From NCBI GenBank assembly GCA_937886715.1, contig CAKZZD010000007.1:6350-70349 (forward strand): DNA of 64,000 nt, read 5' to 3'. Each line of letters begins with the position of its first letter. The stretch's first letter is position 1. The stretch comes from an uncultured Bacteroidales bacterium. Its GTDB lineage: Bacteria > Bacteroidota > Bacteroidia > Bacteroidales > P3. The notes under the pieces are model-generated. The model was not told where the DNA came from and ran no database searches. It saw only the letters and a program-made list of their open reading frames with translations. A program made the translations under genes and the position numbers. Positions 37,452-47,092 of this stretch are shown one piece after another.

Positions 37452-37543
37452 CCCCCTCCAACCCCTCTCCAACCCTCCTCCATCCCCTCTCCTGCTTTTT
37501 TCGGACAAGGGATGGAGGAGGGTTGGAGAGGGGTTGGAGGGGG
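37452..37543. repeat. Perfect 35-bp inverted repeat, purine/pyrimidine arms
   Basis: The arms 37452-37486 and 37509-37543 are exact reverse complements of 35 bases with a 22-base centre. One arm is all C/T/A and the other all G/A/T, with internal units CCAACCCCTCTCC. The same unit, GGAGAGGGGTTGGAG, occurs singly near 18610. It may be a mobile or amplified intergenic element or a very strong hairpin. Confidence 0.9.
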
Positions 37544-37587
37544 ATTGGAGAATGTGCTGGGATACAGGAGGTTGCGCACAATGTGCG

Positions 37588-37619
37588 GAAAAAAGAAATG
37601 CCGCTGTGGCCAGCGGCAT
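37588..37619 (-). terminator. Terminator of manC
   Basis: On the minus strand ATGCCGCTG, loop GCCA, CAGCGGCAT is followed by TTCTTTTTT. It lies 50 bases beyond the manC stop. Confidence 0.85.
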
Positions 37620-37669
37620 GATAATGAGGGGGTTAGGATGGTTTGGTTGTTTTTTTGGAGGGGAGTGGG

Positions 37670-38716
37670 CTATAGTTTTTCGACCCAGTGTTTGATCTGC
37701 TGTTCGTCGTCGAGGCGGCAGACGAGGAGGGAGTGGTCGCGGAGGGCGACGAGGCAGTGGTCGAGGCCCTGGACGATGGCTTCGTAGCCGGGTTCGATGT
37801 TGACGACGCAGCGTTGGCTGTCGATGGGTATGGCGTGGCCGCTGACGGCGTTGCCGCTGTCGTCGTGTCGGGCGTGGGTGTAGAGTGATCCCCAGGTGCC
37901 GATGTCGCTCCATCCGAAGTCGGCGGCGATGGTGTAGCGGCTTTGGCTGCGTTCCATGACGCCGTAGTCGATGGAGATGTTTTCGCATTTTTCGAATTGG
38001 CGGTTGATGAAGTCTTGTTCGTCAGGGGTGCCGAAGAGGTTTTTGCCTTGGTCGAAGAGTGCGACGAGGTCGGGGAGGTATTGGCGGAAGGCGCTCATGA
38101 TGGCGTGGCTGCTCCAGATGAAGATGCCGGAGTTCCAGAAGTAGCGTCCGGCGGCGAGGAAGGTTTTTGCGGTTTCGAGGTCGGGTTTTTCTTTGAAGCT
38201 GGCGACGGGGACGATGCCTTCGCGGGGTTGGTCGACTTCGATGTAGCCGTAGCCTGTTTCCGGGCGTGAGGGTTTGATGCCGATGGTCATGAGGGCGTCG
38301 TTGTGGCTTTCGACGAAGTCGAGGCCTTGGGTGATGATGCGGTGGAATTCCGGTTCGTTGGTGACGAGGTGGTCGGCGGGGGTGACGGCGATGGAGGCTT
38401 CGGGGCATTGGGAGAGGATGTGGTAGGTGGCGTAGGCGATGCAGGGTGCGGTGTTGCGGCGCATGGGTTCGCAGAGCACTTGGTGGTCTTTCAGCTCGGG
38501 GAGGTGCTGTAGCACGAGCTGTTTGTAGGCGGCGTTGGTGACGACGAGGAAGTTTTCGGCGGGCACCAGGGGAAGGAAGCGTTCGAATGTGCTGCGGATG
38601 AAGCTTTTGCCTGTTCCCAGGATGTCGAGGAACTGTTTGGGGTAGTTGTTTTTGCTGAGGGGCCAGAAGCGGCTGCCGATGCCGCCGGCCATGATGACGC
38701 AATAGCGGGGGTTCAT
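37670..38716 (-). CDS. manC: Mannose-1-phosphate guanylyltransferase
   Basis: Makes GDP-mannose from mannose-1-phosphate and GTP for glycan synthesis. The 348-residue cytoplasmic enzyme has the nucleotidyltransferase signature MAGGIGSRFWPLSKNNYPKQ, the CEPMRRNTAPCIAYA segment, and VTPADHLVTNE. It lacks the C-terminal phosphomannose isomerase domain of bifunctional forms. It is 29 bases downstream of lptB on the same strand, so probably in the kdsD-lptB-manC transcript. Confidence 0.92.
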   Translation of the reverse strand: MNPRYCVIMAGGIGSRFWPLSKNNYPKQFLDILGTGKSFIRSTFERFLPLVPAENFLVVTNAAYKQLVLQHLPELKDHQVLCEPMRRNTAPCIAYATYHILSQCPEASIAVTPADHLVTNEPEFHRIITQGLDFVESHNDALMTIGIKPSRPETGYGYIEVDQPREGIVPVASFKEKPDLETAKTFLAAGRYFWNSGIFIWSSHAIMSAFRQYLPDLVALFDQGKNLFGTPDEQDFINRQFEKCENISIDYGVMERSQSRYTIAADFGWSDIGTWGSLYTHARHDDSGNAVSGHAIPIDSQRCVVNIEPGYEAIVQGLDHCLVALRDHSLLVCRLDDEQQIKHWVEKL

Positions 38717-38745
38717 GATGTTGTGTGTTTTTTTTTTGAGGATGT

Positions 38746-39569
<824 letters not shown>

Positions 39570-39573
<4 letters not shown>

Positions 39574-40532
39574 AATATGCCTTCTCTTAGTATGTCGTGG
39601 ATATGGACGATGCCGAGGTAGCGACCGTCTTTGTCGGTGACGATGAGCTGTGTGATGGAGTTGGAGCGCATCATCTGGAGGGCGTTGACGGCGTATTCGG
39701 TGTCGAGGATGGTTTTGGGGTTGTGGTTCATGATGTCGGCGGCTGTGGAGGGTGAGTGGAAGGTCTGCATCATGCGCCGGAGGTCGCCGTCGGTGATGAT
39801 GCCGCAGATGTGGCCGTTGTCGGTCACGACGGTGCAACCGAGGCGTTTGGAGGTCATTTCGAGGATGGTTTCGTCGATGGAGGCGTCGGGCGACACTTCG
39901 GGGCGTTCGTTCTGGATGTAGAGGTCGGCGACGCGGAGGTAGAGTTGTTTGCCTAGTGCGCCGCCGGGGTGGAAGCGTGCAAAGTCGCGTGCGGAGAAGT
40001 TGCGGCATTCGATGAGGGCTACGGCGAGAGCGTCGCCCATGACGAGTTGAGCTGTGGTGCTGCTGGTGGGGGCGAGGTTGTTGGGGCATGCTTCGTGTTC
40101 GACGGTGGTGTCGAGGACGATGTCGGCTTCGCGTGAGAGGTAGGAGTCGGTGTTGCCGACGATGGCGATGAGAGTGTTGCCGAAGTTTTTGATGAGAGGG
40201 ACGAGGACTTTGATTTCCGGGGTGTTTCCGCTTTTGGAGATGCATATCACGACGTCGCCGTGGCGGACCATGCCGAGGTCGCCGTGGATGGCGTCGGCGG
40301 CGTGCAGGAAGAGAGCGGGAGTGCCTGTGGAATTGAGGGTGGACACGATTTTGGTGGCGATGTTGGCGCTTTTTCCGATGCCGGTCACCACGACGCGCCC
40401 TTCGGCGGAAAAGATGGTCCCGACTGCGTCGGCAAAGGAGTCCCCGATGAGGTTTTCAAGGTTTGATATGGCTTTTTTTTCGTCCCTAATAACCTGAATA
40501 GCAATATTTTTAAGCTCGTCTCGGTTTTTCAC
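39570..40532 (-). CDS. kdsD: Arabinose-5-phosphate isomerase, KpsF/GutQ/KdsD family
   Basis: Converts ribulose-5-phosphate to arabinose-5-phosphate, the first step to Kdo in LPS. The 320-residue protein has an N-terminal SIS domain ([31 protein letters not shown]) and two C-terminal CBS domains (about 205-260 and 270-320). Start is GTG 40532. It is coupled to lptB by a 4-base overlap, which fits a shared role in LPS supply and export. Confidence 0.9.
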
Positions 40533-40567
40533 GGTGAAAAATATTTTAGCAGTTCGTTTTTTTTAGC

Positions 40568-40576
40568 TATCTTTGT
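40568..40576 (+). promoter_or_regulatory. -7 element of the recQ promoter
   Basis: TATCTTTGT at the expected place 47 bases before the recQ start. The upstream element is weak (TTTAGC near 40545). The spacer between kdsD and recQ is only 90 bases and divergent. Confidence 0.55.
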
Positions 40577-40622
40577 AAAACTGAAAGTAATAACGAAGAA
40601 GCGGAAAAAATATTGTAACAAT

Positions 40623-42827
40623 ATGGTAGACTTGCACGCTGCACTAAAGGAAATATTCGGCTTTGACAACTTCAAGGGGGACCAGGAGGCCATCATACAG
40701 AGTCTGCTTGACGGCAAGGATACGTTTGTGATCATGCCGACGGGCGGTGGCAAGTCGCTATGCTATCAGTTGCCGGCGATGGTGTGCGAGGGTACTGCCA
40801 TAGTGGTGTCGCCGCTGATAGCCCTGATGAAGAATCAGGTGGATGCGGTGCGGTATACGTCCGGGAGCAATTTTGTGGCGCATTTTCTGAATTCGTCGCT
40901 CACCCGTGTCCAGTCGGCGGAGGTGAAGGAGGACCTGCTCAAGGGTGGCACGAAGCTGCTCTATGTGGCGCCCGAGACGCTTTCCCGTGAGGATACCATT
41001 GAATTTTTGCACCAGATCAAGATATCGTTCTTTGCCATCGATGAGGCCCATTGCATTTCGGAGTGGGGCCACGATTTCCGGCCGGAGTACCGCCGTTTGC
41101 GCGATGCGATGAAGGCCATCACGTCAGATGTGCCCATCCTCACCCTGACGGCTTCGGCCACGCCCAAGGTGCAGCAGGACATTATCAAGAACCTCGGGAT
41201 GGAGAATGCCAACACGTTCATTTCGTCGTTCAACCGGCCCAATCTTTATTATGAGGTGCGTCCCAAGCCATCCGATCCGATGCTGCTGCACAAGGAGATC
41301 ATCCGGTTCATCAAGGAGAACCCGCACAAGAGCGGCATCATATATTGCCTCACCCGCAAGCGCGTTGAGGATTTGGCCGAGCTGCTGGTGATCAACGGTA
41401 TCAGCGCGTTGCCCTATCATGCCGGCCTCGACAACAAGGTGCGTGCCGAGAACCAGGACAAATTCCTGATGGAGGAGGTGGACGTGATAGTGGCCACCAT
41501 CGCTTTCGGCATGGGTATCGACAAGCCGGATGTGCGTTTTGTGATCCACTACGATATTCCCAAGAGCATTGAGGGTTATTATCAGGAGACCGGCCGTGCC
41601 GGCCGCGACGGCGGTGAGGGCCACTGCATAGCCTTCTATAGCGAGCAGGATGTCGAGCGGCTATATAAGTTCTTCACCGACAAGAATGTCACCGAGCAGG
41701 AGATGGCCAAGCAGCTGGTGCAAGAGATGGTGTCGTATGCCGAGAGTTCGGCCTGTCGCAGGCTCAATATCCTGCGCTATTTCGGCGAGGACTATAACGA
41801 GCCCTATTGCGGCAATTGCGACAATTGCATGCATCCCAAGCCCCAGGTTGAGGCGAAGGAGGAGATGGTGCTGGCCCTTGAGACTATTCTCGCCATGAAG
41901 CAGGCGTTCAAGCCCAAGGATATCGTCGATGTGCTCATGGGCCGCAAGAATACGAACACCAAGAGTTATCACCTGGACCATCTGGAGCAGTTCGGCTCCG
42001 GTGCCGACCGTGACGACCTTTTCTGGAAGGCTGTGCTCCGTCAGGCCCAGTTCGAGAATCTGCTGCAGAAGGAGATCGAACAGTACGGCGTGCTTAAGTT
42101 GACGCCTGCCGGTCACAAGTTCATCAAGAAGCCCTACAGCCTGTATGTTTCGTGCGACCACGACTACACAGCCGCCGGCAGCGACGAGGACGACGAGATG
42201 CTTGCCGTGTCGGGCAATGCCTCGGCGGCCGGCGACGAGGCGCTCTATGTGCAGTTGAAAAGTCTCCGCAAGAGTATCGCCGCCCGCGAAAAGCTGCCCG
42301 CTTATGTGATCTTCGAGGAGAGTTCGCTCAAGGACATGACGCTGCAGTATCCCTGCACCATCGAGGAGCTGTCGCATTGTGTCGGCGTCGGCATCGCCAA
42401 GGCCCAGAAGCATGGTGGCCCCTTTGTCGAACTGATCAAGAAATATGTCGAGGACAATGACATAGAGCGACCGCAGGACATCGTGGTGCGCAGCGCCGTC
42501 AACAAGTCGGGCATGAAGGTCTATATCATCCGTGCTATCGACGGCCGCAAAAGCCTCGAGGACATTGCTGCCGGCCGAGGTATCTCCATGAGCGAGTTGC
42601 TCACCGAGATGGAACACATCATCTCGAGTGGCACTAAGCTTAACATCGACTACTATATTGACGAGATGATCGAGGCCGACCACCAGGAGGTGCTGCTCGA
42701 CTATTGGCGCAATTCTGAAAGTGCTTCGCTCGACGAGGCTTACGAGGAATTCCAGGACGACCCCTACTACACCGAGGAGGAAATCCGACTGATGCGCATC
42801 AAGTTCCTGGCCGACTACGGACATTGA
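40623..42827 (+). CDS. recQ: ATP-dependent DNA helicase RecQ
   Basis: A 3'-5' helicase in recombination repair. Walker A is MPTGGGKS (residues 38-45), motif II is AIDEAHCISEWGHDFRPEY (about 140), and motif VI is QETGRAGRDGGEGH. The zinc-binding domain follows with CRRLNILRYFGE and YCGNCDNC. A winged-helix region and an HRDC-like domain (about 530-610) come next. At 734 residues it has an additional C-terminal region (about 620-734) ending in acidic segments, as in other Bacteroidetes RecQ proteins. Confidence 0.95.
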   Translation: MVDLHAALKEIFGFDNFKGDQEAIIQSLLDGKDTFVIMPTGGGKSLCYQLPAMVCEGTAIVVSPLIALMKNQVDAVRYTSGSNFVAHFLNSSLTRVQSAEVKEDLLKGGTKLLYVAPETLSREDTIEFLHQIKISFFAIDEAHCISEWGHDFRPEYRRLRDAMKAITSDVPILTLTASATPKVQQDIIKNLGMENANTFISSFNRPNLYYEVRPKPSDPMLLHKEIIRFIKENPHKSGIIYCLTRKRVEDLAELLVINGISALPYHAGLDNKVRAENQDKFLMEEVDVIVATIAFGMGIDKPDVRFVIHYDIPKSIEGYYQETGRAGRDGGEGHCIAFYSEQDVERLYKFFTDKNVTEQEMAKQLVQEMVSYAESSACRRLNILRYFGEDYNEPYCGNCDNCMHPKPQVEAKEEMVLALETILAMKQAFKPKDIVDVLMGRKNTNTKSYHLDHLEQFGSGADRDDLFWKAVLRQAQFENLLQKEIEQYGVLKLTPAGHKFIKKPYSLYVSCDHDYTAAGSDEDDEMLAVSGNASAAGDEALYVQLKSLRKSIAAREKLPAYVIFEESSLKDMTLQYPCTIEELSHCVGVGIAKAQKHGGPFVELIKKYVEDNDIERPQDIVVRSAVNKSGMKVYIIRAIDGRKSLEDIAAGRGISMSELLTEMEHIISSGTKLNIDYYIDEMIEADHQEVLLDYWRNSESASLDEAYEEFQDDPYYTEEEIRLMRIKFLADYGH

Positions 42828-42854
42828 TTTTTTACCCATGTCGCGAATTAGTTG

Positions 42855-42863
42855 TATCTTTGC
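42855..42863 (+). promoter_or_regulatory. -7 element before the CorC-like gene
   Basis: TATCTTTGC at 42855-42863, with a weak TTA about 20 bases upstream. It excludes an in-frame start at 42852 and supports ATG 42885. Confidence 0.6.
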
Positions 42864-42884
42864 ATTTTCAATCTCCGTGACCAG

Positions 42885-43940
42885 ATGACGCTACTGATTG
42901 TTTTTCTGCTAGGTGCGATGTCCATATCGTTCCTATGTTCGATACTTGAATCGGTGTTGATGTCCACCCCGCTGTCCTATATCACCATGCGCGAGGATGA
43001 GGGCTTCAAGGCTGCCGGCCTGTTTAAAAAATACAAGCTCGACAATGCCCGGGCCATTGCTGCCATCCTGAGCCTCAACACCATCGCCAACACCATCGGA
43101 GCCGCAGGCGTGGGACGCCAGGCCGCTCTGGTGCTCGACAGCGTCCCCTTCGGGGTTGTCAGCGCGGTCACCACGGTGCTCATCCTTGTGTTCAGCGAGA
43201 TCATACCCAAGACCATCGGCACCAACAACTGGCGCCGCCTGATGGGCTTCACGGCCTACACCATCCGGCTGCTCATCGTGGTGCTCTTCCCCGTCGTGGT
43301 GTTGGTGCAATGGCTCACCAAACTCATCACCAAAAAGGACGAGGAAGAAACCGCTGTCAGCCGCGAAGAGGTGGCCGCCATGGCCGATATGGGCGAGGAT
43401 GAGGGTGTGATCGACGAGGACGAGAACAAGATCATCCAGAACGTCATCAAACTGAACGACATCAAGGCCTACGACGTGATGACCCCCCGCGTTGTCGCCG
43501 CCACCGCACCCGAGTCGATGACCCTCAAAGCGTTCTACCGCACCGAGGAGTATTCCCACTTCTCCCGCATCCCTGTCTATGCCGAGGAGGAGGATTTTAT
43601 CACCGGTTATGTGCTTCGCAGCGAGGCTCTTGAGGAGCTAGCAGAAGACCATTTCAGCAAGCCTCTGGGCGACATCAAGCGCGAGATCCCCCTCTTCAAC
43701 GAGGAAATGTCGGTGGCCGATATCTGGGACTCGCTCCTCAAGCACAAGGAGCAAATCGCCGGCATCATCGACGAGTTCGGCTCGTTCCAGGGCATCATTA
43801 CCCTCGAAGACATCATTGAAACAATCTTTGGCCTCGAGATCATTGACGAAAGCGACGAGGTGGCCGACATGCAGCAGTATGCCCGCGAGCGTTGGCAGCA
43901 GCGCCAGCGCCGTTTCAAGGAGATCAAGCTTCCCGAATGA
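42885..43940 (+). CDS. CNNM/CorC-family (HlyC/CorC) transporter-like protein
   Basis: A 351-residue inner-membrane protein. The N-terminal DUF21/CNNM domain (residues about 1-150) has several hydrophobic helices, with the conserved SLNTIANTIGAAGVGRQAA and FSEIIPKTIG segments. A pair of CBS domains follows (about 200-325: DVMTPRVVAATAP, IIDEFGSFQGIITLEDIIE). The family is linked to magnesium or cobalt efflux and to haemolysin-like annotations. The usual C-terminal CorC-HlyC domain is missing, which makes this a short form. It overlaps the next gene by 4 bases. Confidence 0.85.
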   Translation: MTLLIVFLLGAMSISFLCSILESVLMSTPLSYITMREDEGFKAAGLFKKYKLDNARAIAAILSLNTIANTIGAAGVGRQAALVLDSVPFGVVSAVTTVLILVFSEIIPKTIGTNNWRRLMGFTAYTIRLLIVVLFPVVVLVQWLTKLITKKDEEETAVSREEVAAMADMGEDEGVIDEDENKIIQNVIKLNDIKAYDVMTPRVVAATAPESMTLKAFYRTEEYSHFSRIPVYAEEEDFITGYVLRSEALEELAEDHFSKPLGDIKREIPLFNEEMSVADIWDSLLKHKEQIAGIIDEFGSFQGIITLEDIIETIFGLEIIDESDEVADMQQYARERWQQRQRRFKEIKLPE

Positions 43941-44362
43941 TGCTCACCGTCACCCACCGTCGCCGGTGGCCCGAACTGCGGCTGCCGCATGCCCTTTTCA
44001 TCGACGGCCTTTATGCCGGCACCTTCTATGACACCATCAGTCTGGACGTCCCGCGCGGCACCTATTCGTTGCGAGTGCAGTTTGGCGGTGCCGTGCCCTT
44101 GGGCCGCAGCGGACGCTCGCTCGACCTTTCCCTTTCGTCAACCGCACGGGTGACCGTCGACAATCCCGCCATCGTCGAGTTCTATGACCGCGAGATGATC
44201 TGGAACATCCTTTTCGACATCGACCTCGTGGTGTGGGTGGTTTCCTTGTTCGTCACCCTGCCGCCGGTATACAAGATGGTTTCCGACATCTTTTTCGCCG
44301 TATGGCTGGTGCGTCTTGTCGTCATCCGCAGGTGTTATTACCGTATTGTCACCAAAAAATGA
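43937..44362 (+). CDS. Small membrane protein of unknown function
   Basis: A 141-residue protein. Residues 1-75 look like a small beta-rich domain (FIDGLYAGTFYDTISLDVPR, then a GGAVPLGRSGRSL loop). Residues about 85-130 hold two hydrophobic helices (FDIDLVVWVVSLFVTL, FFAVWLVRLVVI). No family is recognised. Start ATG 43937 overlaps the stop of the CorC-like gene, so coupled translation suggests a joint role. ATG 43940 is equally possible. Confidence 0.7.
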   Translation: MMLTVTHRRRWPELRLPHALFIDGLYAGTFYDTISLDVPRGTYSLRVQFGGAVPLGRSGRSLDLSLSSTARVTVDNPAIVEFYDREMIWNILFDIDLVVWVVSLFVTLPPVYKMVSDIFFAVWLVRLVVIRRCYYRIVTKK

Positions 44363-44404
44363 AGCATCCGGCATAGGTCAAGTTCATGCCGGATGCTTTT
44401 TTTC
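44362..44404. terminator. Bidirectional terminator between convergent genes
   Basis: A 13-base stem (AAGCATCCGGCAT and its complement) with an 11-base loop and T-runs on the plus strand. On the minus strand the stem is preceded by an AT-rich run. It lies between the small membrane protein and the aminotransferase. Confidence 0.85.
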
Positions 44405-44418
44405 ATTGCCGGAAAGCG

Positions 44419-45621
44419 TTACACCAGCTTGGCCAAAGCCTCCTTGATGCGGCGCAGGGCCTCGCGAAGCAGATCCTCGCTAGTGGCATAGCTCAGGCGG
44501 ATGCAGCTGTCGTCACCGAAGGCCGACCCCATCACCGTGGCCACATTGGCCTCGTTGAGCAGGTAAAAAGCCATGTCGGTCGAGTTCTCGATCTTCTTGC
44601 CGTTGAACGACTTGCCATAGTACGAACTGACATCGGGGAAGAAGTAGAAGGCTCCCTGCGGCAGGCGCACTTTCAGACCGGGAATGTCGCACAGCAGCTT
44701 GTACACCATGTCGCGGCGCTCCAAGAAGATGCGGCGCATGTTGATGATGTCGTCGCTCGTGGCGGGGTCCATCAGCATGGCGCAGACCGTGGCCTTCTGG
44801 GCAATCGAGCAAGTGGCACTCGTCACCTGGCCCTGCAGCTTGTTGCAGGCCTTGGCGATGACGGTGGGGGCACCGATGAATCCGATACGCCAGCCGGTCA
44901 TGGCAAAGCCCTTGGCCACACCATTGACGGTGATCACGCGATCCTTCACTTCAGGGAACTGGGCGATCGACTCGTGGCGGCCCACAAAGTTGATGTGCTC
45001 GTAGATTTCGTCCGACATGACGAAGAGGTTTTCGTGGCGTGCCACCACCTGTGCGATGCCGCGCAGCTCCTCTTTGCTGTAGAGCATGCCCGTCGGGTTG
45101 CTGGGCGACGAGAACATGATCAGTTTGGTCTTCGGGGTGATGGCCTCCTCAAGCTGCTCGGGAGTCACCTTGAAATCGTTCTCCAGTTTGGTCTTCACGT
45201 AGACGGGCACACCGCCAGCCACGCGCACAATCTCCTTGTAGCTCACCCAAAAAGGCGTCGGGATGATCACCTCGTCGCCGGGGTTCACCAGCACCTGCAC
45301 CACCTGGTAGATGGCCTGTTTGCCGCCGGTGCTGACCACGATCTGCTCCGGCTTGTAGTCCAGGCCGTTGTCGCGGCGGAATTTCTCGCTGATGGCCTCG
45401 CGCAGATCCTGGTATCCCGGCACGGGGGGATAGTGCGTGAAGTTGTCGTCAATGGCCTTCTTGGCGGCTTCCTTCACAGCGTCGGGCGTGTTGAAGTCGG
45501 GTTCGCCGATCGAAAGGCTGATCACATCTTTGCCCTGCGCTTTCAGCTCGCGGGCTTTGGCGGTCATGGCCAGGGTCTCGCTCTCGGCCATATTTAGAAT
45601 TCGGTTCGCTATTATTTCCAT
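44419..45621 (-). CDS. PLP-dependent aminotransferase, aspartate aminotransferase type
   Basis: A 400-residue fold-type I class I/II aminotransferase. It shows ISLSIGEPDFNTPDAVKEAA at the start, STGGKQAIYQ, and SSPSNPTGMLYSKEEL. The PLP-binding lysine lies in NGVAKGFAMTGWRIGFIG and the substrate-binding arginine in DDSCIRLSYATS. Aspartate:2-oxoglutarate is the most likely reaction, but aromatic or prephenate substrates cannot be excluded. Divergent from recA, with a -7 element at 45648-45656. Confidence 0.9.
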   Translation of the reverse strand: MEIIANRILNMAESETLAMTAKARELKAQGKDVISLSIGEPDFNTPDAVKEAAKKAIDDNFTHYPPVPGYQDLREAISEKFRRDNGLDYKPEQIVVSTGGKQAIYQVVQVLVNPGDEVIIPTPFWVSYKEIVRVAGGVPVYVKTKLENDFKVTPEQLEEAITPKTKLIMFSSPSNPTGMLYSKEELRGIAQVVARHENLFVMSDEIYEHINFVGRHESIAQFPEVKDRVITVNGVAKGFAMTGWRIGFIGAPTVIAKACNKLQGQVTSATCSIAQKATVCAMLMDPATSDDIINMRRIFLERRDMVYKLLCDIPGLKVRLPQGAFYFFPDVSSYYGKSFNGKKIENSTDMAFYLLNEANVATVMGSAFGDDSCIRLSYATSEDLLREALRRIKEALAKLV

Positions 45622-45647
45622 GATTCTTTGAATGGTAGTTATGAAAG

Positions 45648-45656
45648 TGCAAAGAT
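45648..45656 (-). promoter_or_regulatory. -7 element of the aminotransferase promoter
   Basis: On the minus strand TATCTTTGC, 27 bases before the start codon. The upstream element is not clear. Confidence 0.6.
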
Positions 45657-45767
45657 ACGCATTTATTTTGATACCTTCGCTAAAAATCTATCGGCATGGC
45701 GTAATCTGTTGTGCCTCATTTGTTTGTGCATGCTATTCCCCATTCCGGTCCTTCCCTTCGCCTTGTC

Positions 45768-45822
45768 CTCTCCATATCATCTCCTACTGTGGTAGGAGTT
45801 GGGTAGGAGTTGATATGGAGAG
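45768..45822. repeat. Palindromic repeat, copy 2
   Basis: Outer arms CTCTCCATATCA (45768-45779) and its complement (45811-45822) enclose an inner CTCCTAC / GTAGGAG hairpin and a direct copy GGGTAGGAGT. The core is shared with 1019-1062. Confidence 0.8.
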
Positions 45823-45871
45823 GGTATTGAGTGCCAGTGTTTTGCGGATGCTCGTTTTTTCGGGTCCGGAA

Positions 45872-45935
45872 GGGTGGGCAGGGTGGGTGTGGGAGCGCTG
45901 TCGGCAGGGTTCCGGGAAGGGGGGGCGGGTGGGGG
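45872..45935 (+). promoter_or_regulatory. Two G-quadruplex motifs before the recA promoter
   Basis: The first is GGGTGGGCAGGGTGGG with loops of 1, 2 and 1 bases, plus a fifth run to 45893. The second (45914-45935) is GGGAAGGGGGGGCGGGTGGG and more. Both are on the non-template strand of recA, and the second ends about 14 bases before the promoter. Confidence 0.65.
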
Positions 45936-45948
45936 TTGAAAATATTTG

Positions 45949-45980
45949 TTGCAACTATTCCGGAAAAAGTGTATCTTTGC
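45949..45980 (+). promoter_or_regulatory. recA promoter
   Basis: TTG (45949-45951), 20 bases, TATCTTTGC (45972-45980). No LexA-type palindrome was recognised. Confidence 0.75.
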
Positions 45981-46033
45981 AGGTTGATATATGGTCCGAT
46001 AAGGAATAATAATAATCTAAATATTTGAATGTT

Positions 46034-47068
46034 ATGGCAAAAGAAGTGAACGATGCCGAGGCGTTGCGCCAAGAAAAGCTGAAAATACTGCAAAGCACGC
46101 TCGACAAGATAGAGAAGAGCTATGGCAAGGGTTCGATCATGAAGCTGGGCGACCGTCCCGACGAGGAGATGGAGGTGATTTCCACCGGCAGCATCAGTCT
46201 TGATGCGGCTTTGGGTGTGGGCGGGTTCCCGCGCGGCCGTGTGATTGAGATTTACGGTCCGGAGTCGTCGGGTAAGACCACTTTGGCGATCCATGCCATT
46301 GCCGAGTGCCAGAAGAAGGGCGGCATTGCTGCCTTTATCGATGCGGAGCATGCTTTCGACAGTTTTTATGCCAAGAAGCTGGGTGTGGATGTCAACAATC
46401 TGCTTGTGTCGCAGCCCGACAATGGCGAGCAGGCTCTTGAGATTGCGGACAACCTGATCCGTTCGGGTGCTATCGACATTATTGTGATCGATTCGGTGGC
46501 GGCCCTTACGCCGAAGGCTGAGATTGACGGTGACATGGGCGATTCGAAGATGGGTCTGCAGGCTCGCCTGATGAGCCAGGCCATGCGCAAGCTGACGGCC
46601 ACGATCAGCAAGACCAACTGTTGCTGTATCTTTATCAACCAGTTGCGCGAGAAGATCGGTGTGCTGTTCGGCAATCCTGAAACCACCACGGGCGGCAACG
46701 CGTTGAAGTTCTATGCTTCGGTGCGTATCGACATACGCCGCATCCAGGCGATCAAGGATGGCGACCAGAATATCGGCAACCGTGTGAAGGTGCGTATTGT
46801 GAAGAACAAGGTGGCGCCGCCGTTCCGTGTTTGCGAGTTCGACCTGATGTTTGGCGAGGGTATCTCCAAGCTGGGCGAGATTATCGATTTGGGTGTGGAT
46901 CTCGAGGTGATCCGCAAGAGCGGCTCGTGGTTCAGCTACGGCGATTCGAAGCTGGCGCAGGGCCGTGAGGCGCTGAAGCAGTTGTTGCGCGACAATCCCG
47001 AGCTGTGCGAAGAGCTGGAGCAGAAGATTCGCGCTGCCCTGAAAGAAAAGCAGAACAGTGAGGACTAA
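46034..47068 (+). CDS. recA: Recombinase RecA
   Basis: Strand-exchange and SOS co-protease, cytoplasmic, 344 residues. Walker A is GPESSGKT (residues 75-82), Walker B is [10 protein letters not shown], and the L2 region contains [24 protein letters not shown] nine bases upstream is in frame but ATG 46034 (MAKEVND) matches other Bacteroidetes. It stands alone behind its promoter, with an unusual double G-rich upstream tract. Confidence 0.97.
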   Translation: MAKEVNDAEALRQEKLKILQSTLDKIEKSYGKGSIMKLGDRPDEEMEVISTGSISLDAALGVGGFPRGRVIEIYGPESSGKTTLAIHAIAECQKKGGIAAFIDAEHAFDSFYAKKLGVDVNNLLVSQPDNGEQALEIADNLIRSGAIDIIVIDSVAALTPKAEIDGDMGDSKMGLQARLMSQAMRKLTATISKTNCCCIFINQLREKIGVLFGNPETTTGGNALKFYASVRIDIRRIQAIKDGDQNIGNRVKVRIVKNKVAPPFRVCEFDLMFGEGISKLGEIIDLGVDLEVIRKSGSWFSYGDSKLAQGREALKQLLRDNPELCEELEQKIRAALKEKQNSED

Positions 47069-47092
47069 TCATCAGTGAAGAATTAATTTTTT

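Larger units (their letters stand above)
37332..37669. other. Convergent spacer between rplQ and manC
   Basis: This 338-base stretch holds no gene. It contains the rplQ-side terminator (about 37367-37403), a 35-bp perfect inverted repeat (37452-37543), and the manC-side terminator (37588-37619). Confidence 0.85.
45622..46033. other. Divergent spacer upstream of recA
   Basis: About 410 bases without a gene. It contains the aminotransferase promoter (minus), the second copy of the palindromic repeat (45768-45822), two G-quadruplex-type tracts (45872-45893, 45914-45935) and the recA promoter. Confidence 0.8.

Noticed and set aside
36870..37988. Minus-strand frame running from the manC region across the spacer and rplQ
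   Set aside because: It crosses two terminators and the 35-bp inverted repeat, and overlaps both rplQ and manC; low-complexity composition.
39574..40245. Upstream extension of lptB
   Set aside because: The extension overlaps kdsD entirely and is an Arg/His/Pro-rich shadow; ATG 39573 gives the standard LptB N-terminus.
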